A stretch of DNA of 64,000 bases, from positions 62,001-126,000 of the forward strand of contig NZ_JAMCCQ010000005.1 in the NCBI RefSeq assembly GCF_023370775.1, in the 5' to 3' direction. Positions 1 through 8,299 of this stretch are shown piece after piece. Both the position numbers and the translations under genes were made by a program. Below the pieces are notes generated by a model. The model did no database searches, had not been told where the DNA came from, and saw only the letters and a program-made list of their open reading frames with translations. Every line of letters starts with the position of its first letter. The stretch's first letter is position 1. This DNA is from Marivita sp. GX14005. GTDB lineage: Bacteria; Pseudomonadota; Alphaproteobacteria; Rhodobacterales; Rhodobacteraceae.

Positions 1-215
1 AGATCGGCCGTTTTCTTGCAGCCCATGATCCCGGCCAGCCGCGCCACGCCGATCACGTCGCCTTTCTGGGCCCGCCCTTCGGTGATGATCTCGAAGGTCT
101 CCGGCGCCATGCGGATGAACCCCTCGGCGACGGCGATGCGCGAGGTCACCTCCTTGCCGGACACGTCCACCATATGCGCATCGCCCTTGGCGTCGAAATG
201 CGTCAGCCCGCTCAT
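1..215 (-). CDS. moaC: Cyclic pyranopterin monophosphate synthase MoaC (N-terminal part, runs off the window)
   Basis: Molybdenum cofactor biosynthesis: MoaC works after MoaA to form cyclic pyranopterin monophosphate in the cytosol. About 71 codons are visible. The product begins [19 protein letters not shown], the usual MoaC N-terminus, and continues through VTSRIAIAEG and [19 protein letters not shown], which are conserved in the family. The start codon overlaps the trpC stop in an ATGA arrangement, so it is probably co-translated with trpC. The position after trpC matches trpGDC-moaC loci known from Rhodobacterales. The C-terminal half lies outside the window. Confidence 0.93.
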   Translation of the reverse strand, partial: MSGLTHFDAKGDAHMVDVSGKEVTSRIAVAEGFIRMAPETFEIITEGRAQKGDVIGVARLAGIMGCKKTAD

Positions 216-1015
216 GCCGCCACCGGATCTGCAAGCAGCGCACGGGTCGCGCCCGCCACGTCCTTCTGGCGCATCAGGCTTTCGCCGACCAGAAAGCTGC
301 GGGCTCCGCAGCCGGCCATCTCGGCAAGATCGCCCGGCGTGGATAGCCCCGATTCGCAGACCATCAGGCGGTCTTCCGGCACCAGTGGCGCAAGCGTGCG
401 TGTCGTCTTGAGGCGCGTCTCGAACGTGTTGAGATCGCGGTTGTTGATGCCGATCAACTCGGAGCGCAGCACGAGCGCACGGTCGAGTTCGGCGCGGTCA
501 TGCACTTCGATCAGCGCATCCATGCCCCATTCGAACGCCGCGGCTTCCAGTTCTGCCGCCTGCGCATCGCTGACGCTGGCCATGATGATGAGGATACAAT
601 CGGCCCCCAGGCTGCGCGCTTCGGCAACCTGATAAGTGTCATACATGAAATCCTTGCGCAGCGCGGGAAGGGCGGTCGCGCCCCGCGCCTGCACGAGATA
701 CTCTTTCGCGCCCTGAAAGCTCGGCCCGTCCGTGAGCACCGACAGACAGCTCGCGCCTCCGGCCTCGTACGCTTGCGCCAGCGCCGCCGGCTCGAAATCG
801 GCGCGGATCAGGCCCTTTGACGGAGAGGCTTTCTTGACCTCGGCAATCAGCCCGTACCCACTCATCTGCGCATGCCGCAACGCCTTCGCAAAGGGGCGCA
901 CCGGGCCCGCATCGCGCGCCGCAGCCTCGATCTCGGCCAACGGAACGCGCGCCTTGTCCGCGGCGATTTCCTCCAGCTTGTAGGATCTGATCTTCTCAAG
1001 AATGGTCGCGCTCAT
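212..1015 (-). CDS. trpC: Indole-3-glycerol phosphate synthase
   Basis: Closes the indole ring from carboxyphenylamino-deoxyribulose phosphate in tryptophan synthesis. The 267-residue product has the usual length for a stand-alone TrpC TIM barrel. Visible signatures are [10 protein letters not shown] near residues 59-68 (phosphate and substrate binding), [11 protein letters not shown] in the centre, [10 protein letters not shown] and the late CESGLS segment. It overlaps ung by four bases upstream and moaC downstream (both ATGA), so ung, trpC and moaC look translationally coupled. It is separated from trpD by ung and a 160-bp gap, unlike the contiguous trpGDC usual in relatives. Confidence 0.97.
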   Translation of the reverse strand: MSATILEKIRSYKLEEIAADKARVPLAEIEAAARDAGPVRPFAKALRHAQMSGYGLIAEVKKASPSKGLIRADFEPAALAQAYEAGGASCLSVLTDGPSFQGAKEYLVQARGATALPALRKDFMYDTYQVAEARSLGADCILIIMASVSDAQAAELEAAAFEWGMDALIEVHDRAELDRALVLRSELIGINNRDLNTFETRLKTTRTLAPLVPEDRLMVCESGLSTPGDLAEMAGCGARSFLVGESLMRQKDVAGATRALLADPVAA

Positions 1016-1659
1016 GTGCCGGTCCAGTCGATTGCCGCCTCTCCTTGCTGTCTAAGCCAGTCATTGACCTTCGAAAAGGGCCGCGAGCCGAAAAAACCGC
1101 GCCGCGCGGAAAGCGGCGAAGGGTGGGCGCTCTGAACGACGAAATGCCCCTCGCGCTGCAGACGGCTCGCATGGGCGCGCGCATCGTTGCCCCACAGGAT
1201 GAACGCGCGGGGCCGGTCCGAAAGGGCATCCAGAACCTGTGGCACCAAGGCTTGCCAGCCCAGCTTGCGATGTCCGCGCGGCGTGTGCGCCGGCACCGTC
1301 AGCACATCGTTGAGCAGTAAAACCCCCTGCGCCGCCCAGAACCGCAAGTCGCCGCTTGCCGGAACAGCGCCCTGATCAGCGGCCAGTTCCCGGAAGATAT
1401 TGCCGAGCGAGCGCGGCAAAGGCGTCACATCGGGCGCAACGGAAAAGGCGAACCCCTGCGCATGGCCGGGCGTCGGATAGGGATCCTGGCCGAGGATGAC
1501 CACGCGCACATCCTGCGGCGCGCAAACCTCCAGAGCGGCGAAGATGCGATCCTCGGGCGGCAAAACCTCGCGCGTTTCCGCATCGAGCGCGGCCTCGATG
1601 CCGGGTAGCGCATCGGCAAAGAACGGCAGATGTCCCCAGGCGGCCGGCACGGTCAGCAT
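1012..1659 (-). CDS. ung: Uracil-DNA glycosylase (family 1)
   Basis: Removes uracil from DNA at the first step of base-excision repair. The 215-residue protein has the catalytic water-activating loop [18 protein letters not shown] with Asp near residue 59, the uracil-pocket segment LLLNDVLTV near 114-122, and the DNA-intercalation loop [12 protein letters not shown] with His near residue 179. All are hallmarks of family 1 enzymes, and the length is normal. The gene sits between trpD and trpC in the trp operon, and its stop overlaps the trpC start. DNA repair is unrelated to tryptophan synthesis, so this looks like an insertion into a conserved gene order. Confidence 0.96.
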   Translation of the reverse strand: MLTVPAAWGHLPFFADALPGIEAALDAETREVLPPEDRIFAALEVCAPQDVRVVILGQDPYPTPGHAQGFAFSVAPDVTPLPRSLGNIFRELAADQGAVPASGDLRFWAAQGVLLLNDVLTVPAHTPRGHRKLGWQALVPQVLDALSDRPRAFILWGNDARAHASRLQREGHFVVQSAHPSPLSARRGFFGSRPFSKVNDWLRQQGEAAIDWTGT

Positions 1660-1674
1660 GGCGCTGCGTTCCGG

Positions 1675-1697
1675 CTTCTTTGGGCCAAAAATACCTC
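1675..1697 (-). repeat. Dispersed 3'-end element, copy a (degenerate)
   Basis: Read on the minus strand this is GAGGTATTTTTGG followed by CCCAAAGAAG, a degenerate match to the GGGATATTT...GGCAAGAAGAAAG element found at six other places in the window. It lies just upstream of ung and downstream of trpD, in the sense orientation relative to trpD. Confidence 0.5.
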
Positions 1698-1758
1698 AAT
1701 CCGAAGCGCGGCAATCGCGCCTGAGCCAGCCAATCCGGCCCGCCCCTCTGCAAAGGGC

Positions 1759-1801
1759 GATTTTCCATCGATGGAAAATCCGCGATGCATCGATGCATCG
1801 C
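1759..1801. repeat. Two abutting perfect palindromes after trpD
   Basis: Positions 1759-1780 form a perfect 22-bp palindrome with half-site GATTTTCCATC. Positions 1782-1801 form a second perfect palindrome of 20 bp with half-site GCGATGCATC. They lie 18 bp after the end of trpD, in the gap before ung. The first has the same architecture as the palindrome at 5399-5420. Possible roles are a transcription terminator or processing hairpin, or a protein-binding site. The sequence does not decide between them. Confidence 0.7.
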
Positions 1802-1819
1802 CGCGCTCGCCCCGGCCGG

Positions 1820-2836
1820 TCACGCCACCGGGCTGATGCGGGCAAGCGCGTCGACCCGCGCTTTGGCCGCGCCGCTATCGATGCTCTCCGCCGCCATCTC
1901 GGCTCCGGTTTTCAAATCATCCGCCCGGTCCGCCACGATGAGCGCCGCCGCCGCGTTGAGAAGGACCGCGTCGCGATACGCTCCCTTCGCGCCGTCCAGC
2001 AGCGCGCGGAAAGCCACCGCGTTCTCTCCGGGAAGTCCGCCGAGGATATCGCGGAAGGGATGCACCGGAAGCCCGGCATCCTCGGGATGCACCTCGCGTC
2101 CGCGCACCTTGCCATCCTCCAGCACCGCGACCTGCGTCGGCTCGGAGATCGAGATTTCGTCCGTGCCATCGCCGCCATGCACCAGCCATGCCTTTTCCGA
2201 GCCGAGCTCGCGCAGGGTTTCGGCCATGGGAAAGATCAGGTCGATCGCGAAGGCTCCGGTCAACTGCCGCTTGACGCCGGCCGGGTTCGTCAGCGGACCG
2301 AGAATGTTGAAGATGGTCTTGCAGCCAAGCTCCTGCCTCACCGGCATGAGATGCTTCATCGCAGGGTGATGCATCGGCGCCATCATGAAACCGATACCGG
2401 CCTCCTGCAACGCCCGTTCGACCACGTCGGGTCCGACCATCACATCGATCCCCATCTCCGTGAGCGCATCGGCCGCGCCGGATTTGGAACTCAGGTTGCG
2501 GTTGCCATGCTTGGCCACCGGCACGCCCGCGCCGGCCACCACGAAGGCGGCGGCGGTCGAGATATTGAGCGTGCCCATGCCGTCGCCGCCGGTGCCGACG
2601 ATATCGATCGCCCCCTCCGGCGCGCGCACTTTGGTGCATTTCTCGCGCATCACCGCCGCGGCCGCTGCATATTCGGAAACCGCCTCGCCGCGCGCACGCA
2701 GCGCCATCAGCAAACCGCCCATCTGCGCCGGTGTGGCATCGCCGCTGAACAGATGCCCGAACGCCTCTTCGGCCTGCGAGCGGCTGAGCGGGCCTTCGGA
2801 GGCGGCATAGATCAGGGGTTTCATCGCATCGCTCAT
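1820..2836 (-). CDS. trpD: Anthranilate phosphoribosyltransferase
   Basis: Transfers phosphoribosyl from PRPP to anthranilate in tryptophan biosynthesis. The 338-residue length is typical. The glycine-rich PRPP loop is visible as [17 protein letters not shown] near residues 78-94, followed by [21 protein letters not shown] and the [11 protein letters not shown] segment, all characteristic of TrpD. Its start overlaps the trpG stop by four bases (ATGA), so the amidotransferase and transferase are coupled. After its stop come two palindromes and a dispersed element, which may end or attenuate transcription before ung. Confidence 0.97.
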   Translation of the reverse strand: MSDAMKPLIYAASEGPLSRSQAEEAFGHLFSGDATPAQMGGLLMALRARGEAVSEYAAAAAVMREKCTKVRAPEGAIDIVGTGGDGMGTLNISTAAAFVVAGAGVPVAKHGNRNLSSKSGAADALTEMGIDVMVGPDVVERALQEAGIGFMMAPMHHPAMKHLMPVRQELGCKTIFNILGPLTNPAGVKRQLTGAFAIDLIFPMAETLRELGSEKAWLVHGGDGTDEISISEPTQVAVLEDGKVRGREVHPEDAGLPVHPFRDILGGLPGENAVAFRALLDGAKGAYRDAVLLNAAAALIVADRADDLKTGAEMAAESIDSGAAKARVDALARISPVA

Positions 2837-3414
2837 GCCGGCACCTTCAGGCTTTGGGCGAAATTCCGCAGCAGAGCATGACCATGTTCCGACGCAATGG
2901 ATTCGGGGTGAAACTGGATCCCATGCAAGGGCAGGGTCCTGTGGCTCAGCCCCATCACCGTGCCATCCTCCAGCCAGGCCGTGATCTCAAGACAGTCCGG
3001 CACGCTGTCGCGCGCCACGACCAGGGAATGATAGCGCGTCGCCTGGAAGGGCGAGGGCAGGCCGGCGAACACGCCTTTGCCGCCGTGATGCATCGCGCCC
3101 ATCTTGCCATGCACGATCTCGCTATGACGCACCACGCGACCGCCGAACGCCTGGCCAAGCGTCTGGTGACCCAGACAGACGCCGAGAAGCGGGATCTCGT
3201 GCTCGGCGGCAGCCAGGGTGAGGGCAAGACAAATGCCCGCTCGATCCGGATCGCACGGCCCCGGCGAGAACAGGATCCCCGAAGGGCGCATCGCCAGCGC
3301 ATCGCTGACGGTAATCGCATCGTTGCGCACCACCTTCGCCTCGACTCCGAGATCGCCGAGATAATGCACCAGATTATACGTGAAACTGTCGTAATTATCG
3401 ATGAGCAGCAGCAT
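2833..3414 (-). CDS. trpG: Anthranilate synthase glutamine amidotransferase subunit (TrpG/PabA type)
   Basis: Supplies ammonia from glutamine to anthranilate synthase component I. The start [14 protein letters not shown] is the conserved family N-terminus, so I use the ATG at 3412-3414 rather than the upstream in-frame ATG at 3468. The product is 193 residues. The class I amidotransferase nucleophile is Cys near residue 80 in GVCLGHQ, with the late HPES motif carrying the catalytic His-Glu. No trpE lies next to it here. The same protein could also serve PabB in folate synthesis, as in many bacteria. It heads the trpG-trpD-ung-trpC-moaC run. Confidence 0.93.
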   Translation of the reverse strand: MLLLIDNYDSFTYNLVHYLGDLGVEAKVVRNDAITVSDALAMRPSGILFSPGPCDPDRAGICLALTLAAAEHEIPLLGVCLGHQTLGQAFGGRVVRHSEIVHGKMGAMHHGGKGVFAGLPSPFQATRYHSLVVARDSVPDCLEITAWLEDGTVMGLSHRTLPLHGIQFHPESIASEHGHALLRNFAQSLKVPA

Positions 3415-3563
3415 GCAGGTTTTGTCTCCGGTGGGGCTGGCGGGGTGGGGTGCAATCGCGGTATACATGCGCAGGCAGACCGGCGCGCGTCAAGGGCGCG
3501 GCCCGGTCAACCGGCACATCCGAGATGCCGGGAAGGGCAGGCGAGAAGGCGAGGGCAAAAAGC

Positions 3564-5372
3564 ATGGCACGAGGGGTTTTGTCGGGAGCCATCTGGGGCG
3601 CGGTGATCTCGATCGGGGGATTGAGCGCCGCTTCGCTGATCGCGCCACCACCGCCCGAAGAGCGCTTTGCGGCCTTGGCGCCTGCGTTGGATGCCACCGC
3701 CGAACCCGAAACGCAAGGTCCCGCCGATCCGCCTGACTCCGAACCGACGGAAATCGCGCCAGCCGATCCAGCGCCCGAAGCCGAGCCTCAGCCCGAAGTT
3801 GAGTCGGAGCCGGCAGGCGCGCCGTCCGAGCCCGCCCCGTCGACTCGGGAACCGGGCTCCGCACCGGCACCCGGCGCTGCCGTATCCGATCCCGCAGCCG
3901 CGCCTCAGCCGACGCCGGATCCCGCGGTTGAACCGGCGCAAGACGCGGCCCGCGAAGCGCGCGCTCTCGAAACGCAGACACAAGAAGCGGCGCCCGCAGC
4001 AGACCCCTCCAAACCCGCGCGCCGGCCCACGGATGTCACCACCGTGACCCCCGATGCGGCCTCGCCGGCGCTGTCCACCCCGGAGGGCGTGGCGGATCGC
4101 GCGCCGCAGGATCTCAACACAGCCCCGACCGCAGCGCCCCAAATCGGCGCGCCGGAGGTCGCATTGCAATCGCCCCAGGTCGCAGCGCAGCAAGACGCGC
4201 CGACCCTCGCCCAAGACGCACCGCGCGCGGACAGACGCGCGCTTGCCGGGCTCGACTCCCCCACTCTGAACGCTCCCGACCTTAAGGCTCCCGTGATCGA
4301 GCGCGATCTCGCCATCGCCACCGAACCCGCGCAACCTCCCGCGCCGCCCGTTCCGGGCGAAACGAGCCCGCTCGAAACGCCGGAGGAGGTTGGCGCAGCC
4401 TCGCGCGAAACCGCGCCGAACGCCTCGTCAAGCGAAGCGGAGACATCGCCAGACGCGCCATTCGCCCAAAACGATGGCGACACCGCGCCTGAGCCGCGGA
4501 TCCGCCGGCTCGAACCGACACCGCCGGCGCAAGACGGTGCCGGAGATACCACGTCGGGCGAGGGCGATCCCGCCCTTATCGGCCGCCCCGCCGGTTCCTT
4601 TGCCGACCGCGGCAACGGGGTCTCCTCGCGCCTGCCCAGTATCGGTGGCGGCACAGACGAGACAGTCGGCGCCCGAACACCCGCTGCCGATTCTCGCCCG
4701 GCGCTGGAGCGTTTCGCCGCACCGGCCGAAACGGCTTCCGGGCTGCCGCGCATGGCGATCGTGCTGATCGACGATGGCACCGGACCGCTTGGGCCGGACA
4801 CGCTGGATAATTTCCCGTTCCCTGTAACCTTTGCGCTCGATCCCGGACAGCCCGGCGCCGCTGACCGCATGGAGGCCTACCGGGCGCAAGGCTACGAGGT
4901 CGCCGCGCTGGTCGATCTGCCGCAAGCCGCCGCCCCGGCGGATGTGGAACAAATCCTCGCCGGATCGGTCGCGGCGGTTCCCGAAGCCGTGGCCCTGATC
5001 GAAGCGCCCGGCGGAGGCTTGCAGACCGCGCGTGCCGCGACCGAACAGGCCACGCGCTTTGCCGCCGAGAGCGGGCATGGCCTCGTCTTCATGTCGAACG
5101 GGCTCAACACCGCCGAGGCAATGGCGCGGCGCGAGGAGGTGCCGACGATCAGCGTCCTGCGCGATTTCGACGGCGGCGATCAGGATGCGCGCACGAAACG
5201 CCGCTTCCTCGATGGCGCAGCGTTCCGGGCGCGGCAGGATGGGGCGGTGGCGATGCTGGGGCGCTATACGCCCGATACCGTGTCGGCGCTGCTGCTCTGG
5301 AGCCTGCAGGATCGCGCCTCCAGCGTCGCCATTGTCCCGGTGTCGAACCTCCTGATGGAACAGCCGGACTGA
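3564..5372 (+). CDS. Divergent polysaccharide deacetylase (YibQ/DUF610 family) with long disordered region
   Basis: The 602-residue product has an N-terminal membrane anchor or signal (roughly residues 4-26). Next comes about 360 residues dominated by Pro, Ala, Glu, Asp and Thr, almost certainly disordered. The C-terminal domain (about 391-602) contains MAIVLIDDGTGPLG, FALDPGQPGA and YRAQGYEVAALVDLP, typical of the divergent polysaccharide deacetylase family. Members are envelope proteins of uncertain substrate. Start chosen at ATG 3564 because the hydrophobic anchor follows directly and GGCGAGGG precedes it; an in-frame ATG at 3525 is possible. A strong terminator follows the stop. The expanded linker is unusual and suggests a periplasm-spanning tether. 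Confidence 0.85.
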   Translation: MARGVLSGAIWGAVISIGGLSAASLIAPPPPEERFAALAPALDATAEPETQGPADPPDSEPTEIAPADPAPEAEPQPEVESEPAGAPSEPAPSTREPGSAPAPGAAVSDPAAAPQPTPDPAVEPAQDAAREARALETQTQEAAPAADPSKPARRPTDVTTVTPDAASPALSTPEGVADRAPQDLNTAPTAAPQIGAPEVALQSPQVAAQQDAPTLAQDAPRADRRALAGLDSPTLNAPDLKAPVIERDLAIATEPAQPPAPPVPGETSPLETPEEVGAASRETAPNASSSEAETSPDAPFAQNDGDTAPEPRIRRLEPTPPAQDGAGDTTSGEGDPALIGRPAGSFADRGNGVSSRLPSIGGGTDETVGARTPAADSRPALERFAAPAETASGLPRMAIVLIDDGTGPLGPDTLDNFPFPVTFALDPGQPGAADRMEAYRAQGYEVAALVDLPQAAAPADVEQILAGSVAAVPEAVALIEAPGGGLQTARAATEQATRFAAESGHGLVFMSNGLNTAEAMARREEVPTISVLRDFDGGDQDARTKRRFLDGAAFRARQDGAVAMLGRYTPDTVSALLLWSLQDRASSVAIVPVSNLLMEQPD

Positions 5373-5376
5373 GCGC

Positions 5377-5406
5377 CCGGACGCGCCCGCGCGTCCGGCT
5401 TTTTCC
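5377..5406 (+). terminator. Rho-independent terminator after the deacetylase gene
   Basis: A perfect 10-bp stem (CCGGACGCGC, CC loop, GCGCGTCCGG; 5377-5398) is followed by CTTTTTCC. It begins a few bases after the stop codon at 5372. Confidence 0.85.
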
Positions 5407-5420
5407 GTCGACGGAAAAAG
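5399..5420. repeat. Perfect 22-bp palindrome in a convergent gap
   Basis: Half-site CTTTTTCCGTC followed by its exact reverse complement. It overlaps the U-tract of the preceding terminator and ends one base before the DUF1638 stop. It could act as the terminator for the minus-strand gene. The core TTTTCC(R)TCGA(Y)GGAAAA is shared with 1759-1780. Confidence 0.7.
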
Positions 5421-6074
5421 TCAGCGTTCGGCCCAGCGGCGCAAATCCCGCTCCAGATCGCCATAACCCGTCAGGCGCCGTTCGAAGGCAAGGCCGAGGC
5501 GCTCGGCGCATCGACGCGCACGCTCCGTCAGGTCCGGATCGTCGGTTTGCGCCTGATAGACCAGCGTTTCGTAATTGCCGAAATACATCTCGCGCAATTC
5601 CGGATGCCGGTCGAGTCCGAGCGGTTTCCAGACGAAGGCGTCGAATTGGCGCACGAGGAAATCGGTGAGATAGAACGCCGTGCATTCCTCCCGTGCCGCG
5701 AAACCCGCATTGCCTTCGTAAAAACTGTAGCAATGCGGCCCCGCGATCATCTCCACGCCCATTGCGTCGCAGGCCGCTTGCAGCCGGCCGCCGGTGCCGC
5801 AATCTCCATAGGCCACGAAGACCGCGTCGTAATCGCCACGCCGTGCCTGGACGGTTTCGCGCACGGCATCGGTGATGCGTTCGGGGTAGTTGTGCAGGAT
5901 CGCGGGCAGACAGGTCAGATCGATGTGATCCCATCCGTTCGCGTCGCGGAGCGCAAGGATTTCGCACGCGAGTGCACCACAGGCGACGATCAGAACACGC
6001 CCGCCGCCTCGCGCCTCAAGTCCGGTTCGTGTCAGTGCGGTGTCGTCAGGCAGGCTCGTCATCGCCGGGCACAT
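5421..6074 (-). CDS. DUF1638 domain protein
   Basis: The 217-residue product contains VLIVACGALACEIL and a central DAVFVAYGDCGTGGRL segment, recognisable as DUF1638. The molecular role of this family is not established. In methylotrophic archaea and in Rhodobacterales it sits beside corrinoid methyltransferase genes, and here it ends a run with a corrinoid protein and a homocysteine methyltransferase, so a part in corrinoid-linked methyl transfer is inferred. Several cysteines (CGALAC, CGTGG, CDAMG, CYSF) could bind a metal or corrinoid. An alternative ATG is at 6062. The gene start overlaps the end of the small membrane-protein gene upstream. Confidence 0.85.
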   Translation of the reverse strand: MCPAMTSLPDDTALTRTGLEARGGGRVLIVACGALACEILALRDANGWDHIDLTCLPAILHNYPERITDAVRETVQARRGDYDAVFVAYGDCGTGGRLQAACDAMGVEMIAGPHCYSFYEGNAGFAAREECTAFYLTDFLVRQFDAFVWKPLGLDRHPELREMYFGNYETLVYQAQTDDPDLTERARRCAERLGLAFERRLTGYGDLERDLRRWAER

Positions 6075-6219
6075 GCGACAGGCCCCACCGCGCGATCAGC
6101 GCGGCCAAAGCGAGAAGCGGCAGGATCTGGAGGATGCCGAACTCGACCATTGCCCAGACGGTCAGCGCGGCCGCGGCGATCACGGCCAGGATCATGGTGA
6201 AAAACGTGGTGACGGGCAT
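6046..6219 (-). CDS. Small membrane protein of unknown function
   Basis: A 57-residue product. The strong ribosome-binding site AAGGAGAG sits just before the chosen ATG at 6217-6219; an in-frame longer form from 6318 lacks this support and starts with arginine-rich residues. Two hydrophobic stretches (about residues 5-23 and 26-42) suggest two membrane helices, with a short acidic tail GDDEPA outside. Its stop lies inside the start region of the DUF1638 gene, so the pair is translationally coupled. I do not recognise a family. Confidence 0.6.
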   Translation of the reverse strand: MPVTTFFTMILAVIAAAALTVWAMVEFGILQILPLLALAALIARWGLSHVPGDDEPA

Positions 6220-6334
6220 CGGTCTCTCCTTCGCTCTTACCGCAAAGATAGGTCCAATACGGCGGCAGGAAAACCCCCCGGCGCGCCATACGGCGGAAAT
6301 CGCGCTGGCGCGGCGCATGCCGGGGGCCGAAGGG

Positions 6335-7036
<702 letters not shown>

Positions 7037-7203
7037 CTCTCAACTCTCCACTCGCCGGTCATGCGCCGGACAGGTTTTCTAGACACTTCATGATTTTGCC
7101 GCGCGATCACTTGCTGATTTCCGACCTACGCGGCGTTGGGACCGACCTTTTGTCGCGGCGCGAGCCTTTCCGGGGCGAAGGCGGGCCAGTTCGCGCGGCT
7201 CTG

Positions 7204-8220
7204 TCAGCCCCGCCGGCGGCCCCTGCGCTCGCGTTTCGGCGCGGCGCTCTGATCGCCGGTTCCGTCGCCGTCGGAGCTGAACGGGCCGATCTCGGCGGCG
7301 ATCTCCTCCAGCGTTGGCCGCTCGCCGTGCGGGCTTGTCTCCAGCGCCTCGCGCATGGCGCGCAGATGTTCGGGCATCGTGCCGCAGCAACCGCCGATGA
7401 TCCTCGCGCCCGCGTTGCGCGCAAGAACGGCGTAGCGGGCCATCAGTTCGGGCGTGCCGTCGTAATGGATATGCCCCTCGACATATTTGGGAATCCCGGC
7501 ATTGCCCTTGGCAATGAGCGCGCGTTCGGTGCCGATGGCCGAAAAGCCCAGCACCGTGCGCAGCAGATCGGAGGCGCCCGTGCCACAATTGGCGCCGAAG
7601 GCCAAAGGCGGGTTGGGCAGGCTTTCGATCATCTCGGCCATCCCTTCGGAGGTCACGCCCATCATCGTGCGGCCCGCCGTGTCGAAGCTCATCGTGCCGC
7701 ACCATGGCATGTCCGCCAATCCGAAGGCTTCGGCCGCCGCGCGGAATTCCTCGGGCGCGCTGATCGTCTCGACCCAGAGCACATCGGCGCCGCCCGCCTT
7801 CAACCCCTCGGCCTGTTCGTGGAACATCTCGACCGCACGGGTGTGGGAGAGCGTGCCGACCGGCTCCATGATCTCGCCCGTCGGTCCGACGGAGCCGGCG
7901 ACAACGACGGGGCGTTCGGCCTTGTCCGCGATCTCCCGCGCAAGCTCGGCGCCGAGGCGCGAAAGCTCGAAAGCGCGTTTCTCGGCCTTGTGCAGCGCGA
8001 GGCGCGAGGCGTTCGAGCCGAAGGTGTTGGTCAGGAACAGATCGCTGCCCGCATCCACCGCGCCGGAATAGAGCGCGCGGATCTTGTCCGTTTCGGTCTC
8101 GTTCCAGAACTCGGGCGGATCGCCGCTGGCGAGCCCCATGTTGAACAGGTTGGTGCCTGTGGCGCCATCGGCCAGCAGCCAGTCGCGTTGATCGAGAAGC
8201 GTTTGCAGGGACGTGCGCAT
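7204..8220 (-). CDS. Homocysteine S-methyltransferase (BmtA-like; homocysteine-activating part of split methionine synthase)
   Basis: A 338-residue zinc-dependent methyltransferase of the MetH N-terminal/BHMT fold. Seen: LLADGATGTNLFNMGL near the N-terminus, GANCGTG (first zinc cysteine) and IIGGCCGTMPEHLRAM (Cys-Cys zinc pair) near the C-terminus. It activates homocysteine and accepts a methyl group from the neighbouring corrinoid protein or, in other annotations, from betaine. The C-terminal tail is rich in Arg and Gly. I chose the ATG at 8218-8220 because family members begin close to RTSLQTLLDQRDWLL. An in-frame ATG at 8238, with a purine-rich site upstream, is a real alternative. No convincing S-adenosylmethionine riboswitch is visible in the 79-bp gap before it. 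Confidence 0.9.
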   Translation of the reverse strand: MRTSLQTLLDQRDWLLADGATGTNLFNMGLASGDPPEFWNETETDKIRALYSGAVDAGSDLFLTNTFGSNASRLALHKAEKRAFELSRLGAELAREIADKAERPVVVAGSVGPTGEIMEPVGTLSHTRAVEMFHEQAEGLKAGGADVLWVETISAPEEFRAAAEAFGLADMPWCGTMSFDTAGRTMMGVTSEGMAEMIESLPNPPLAFGANCGTGASDLLRTVLGFSAIGTERALIAKGNAGIPKYVEGHIHYDGTPELMARYAVLARNAGARIIGGCCGTMPEHLRAMREALETSPHGERPTLEEIAAEIGPFSSDGDGTGDQSAAPKRERRGRRRG

Positions 8221-8299
8221 GGGTATCAGGTTCCGCATTTGGGTCAGCTTCCCCTGACACAGGCCCGGCGCGCGTGCAAATTCATAATGCTCAACAGGA

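Noticed and set aside
3415-3563. A tryptophan leader peptide or attenuator before trpG
   Set aside because: No short frame with adjacent Trp codons and no alternative hairpins could be seen in the 149-bp gap, which also serves the divergent deacetylase gene.
8221-8299. A possible S-adenosylmethionine riboswitch before the homocysteine methyltransferase
   Set aside because: Only a short GTCAG/CTGAC hairpin is visible. I could not match the conserved cores of the SAM-II or SAM/SAH classes by eye, and the gap is just 79 bp.
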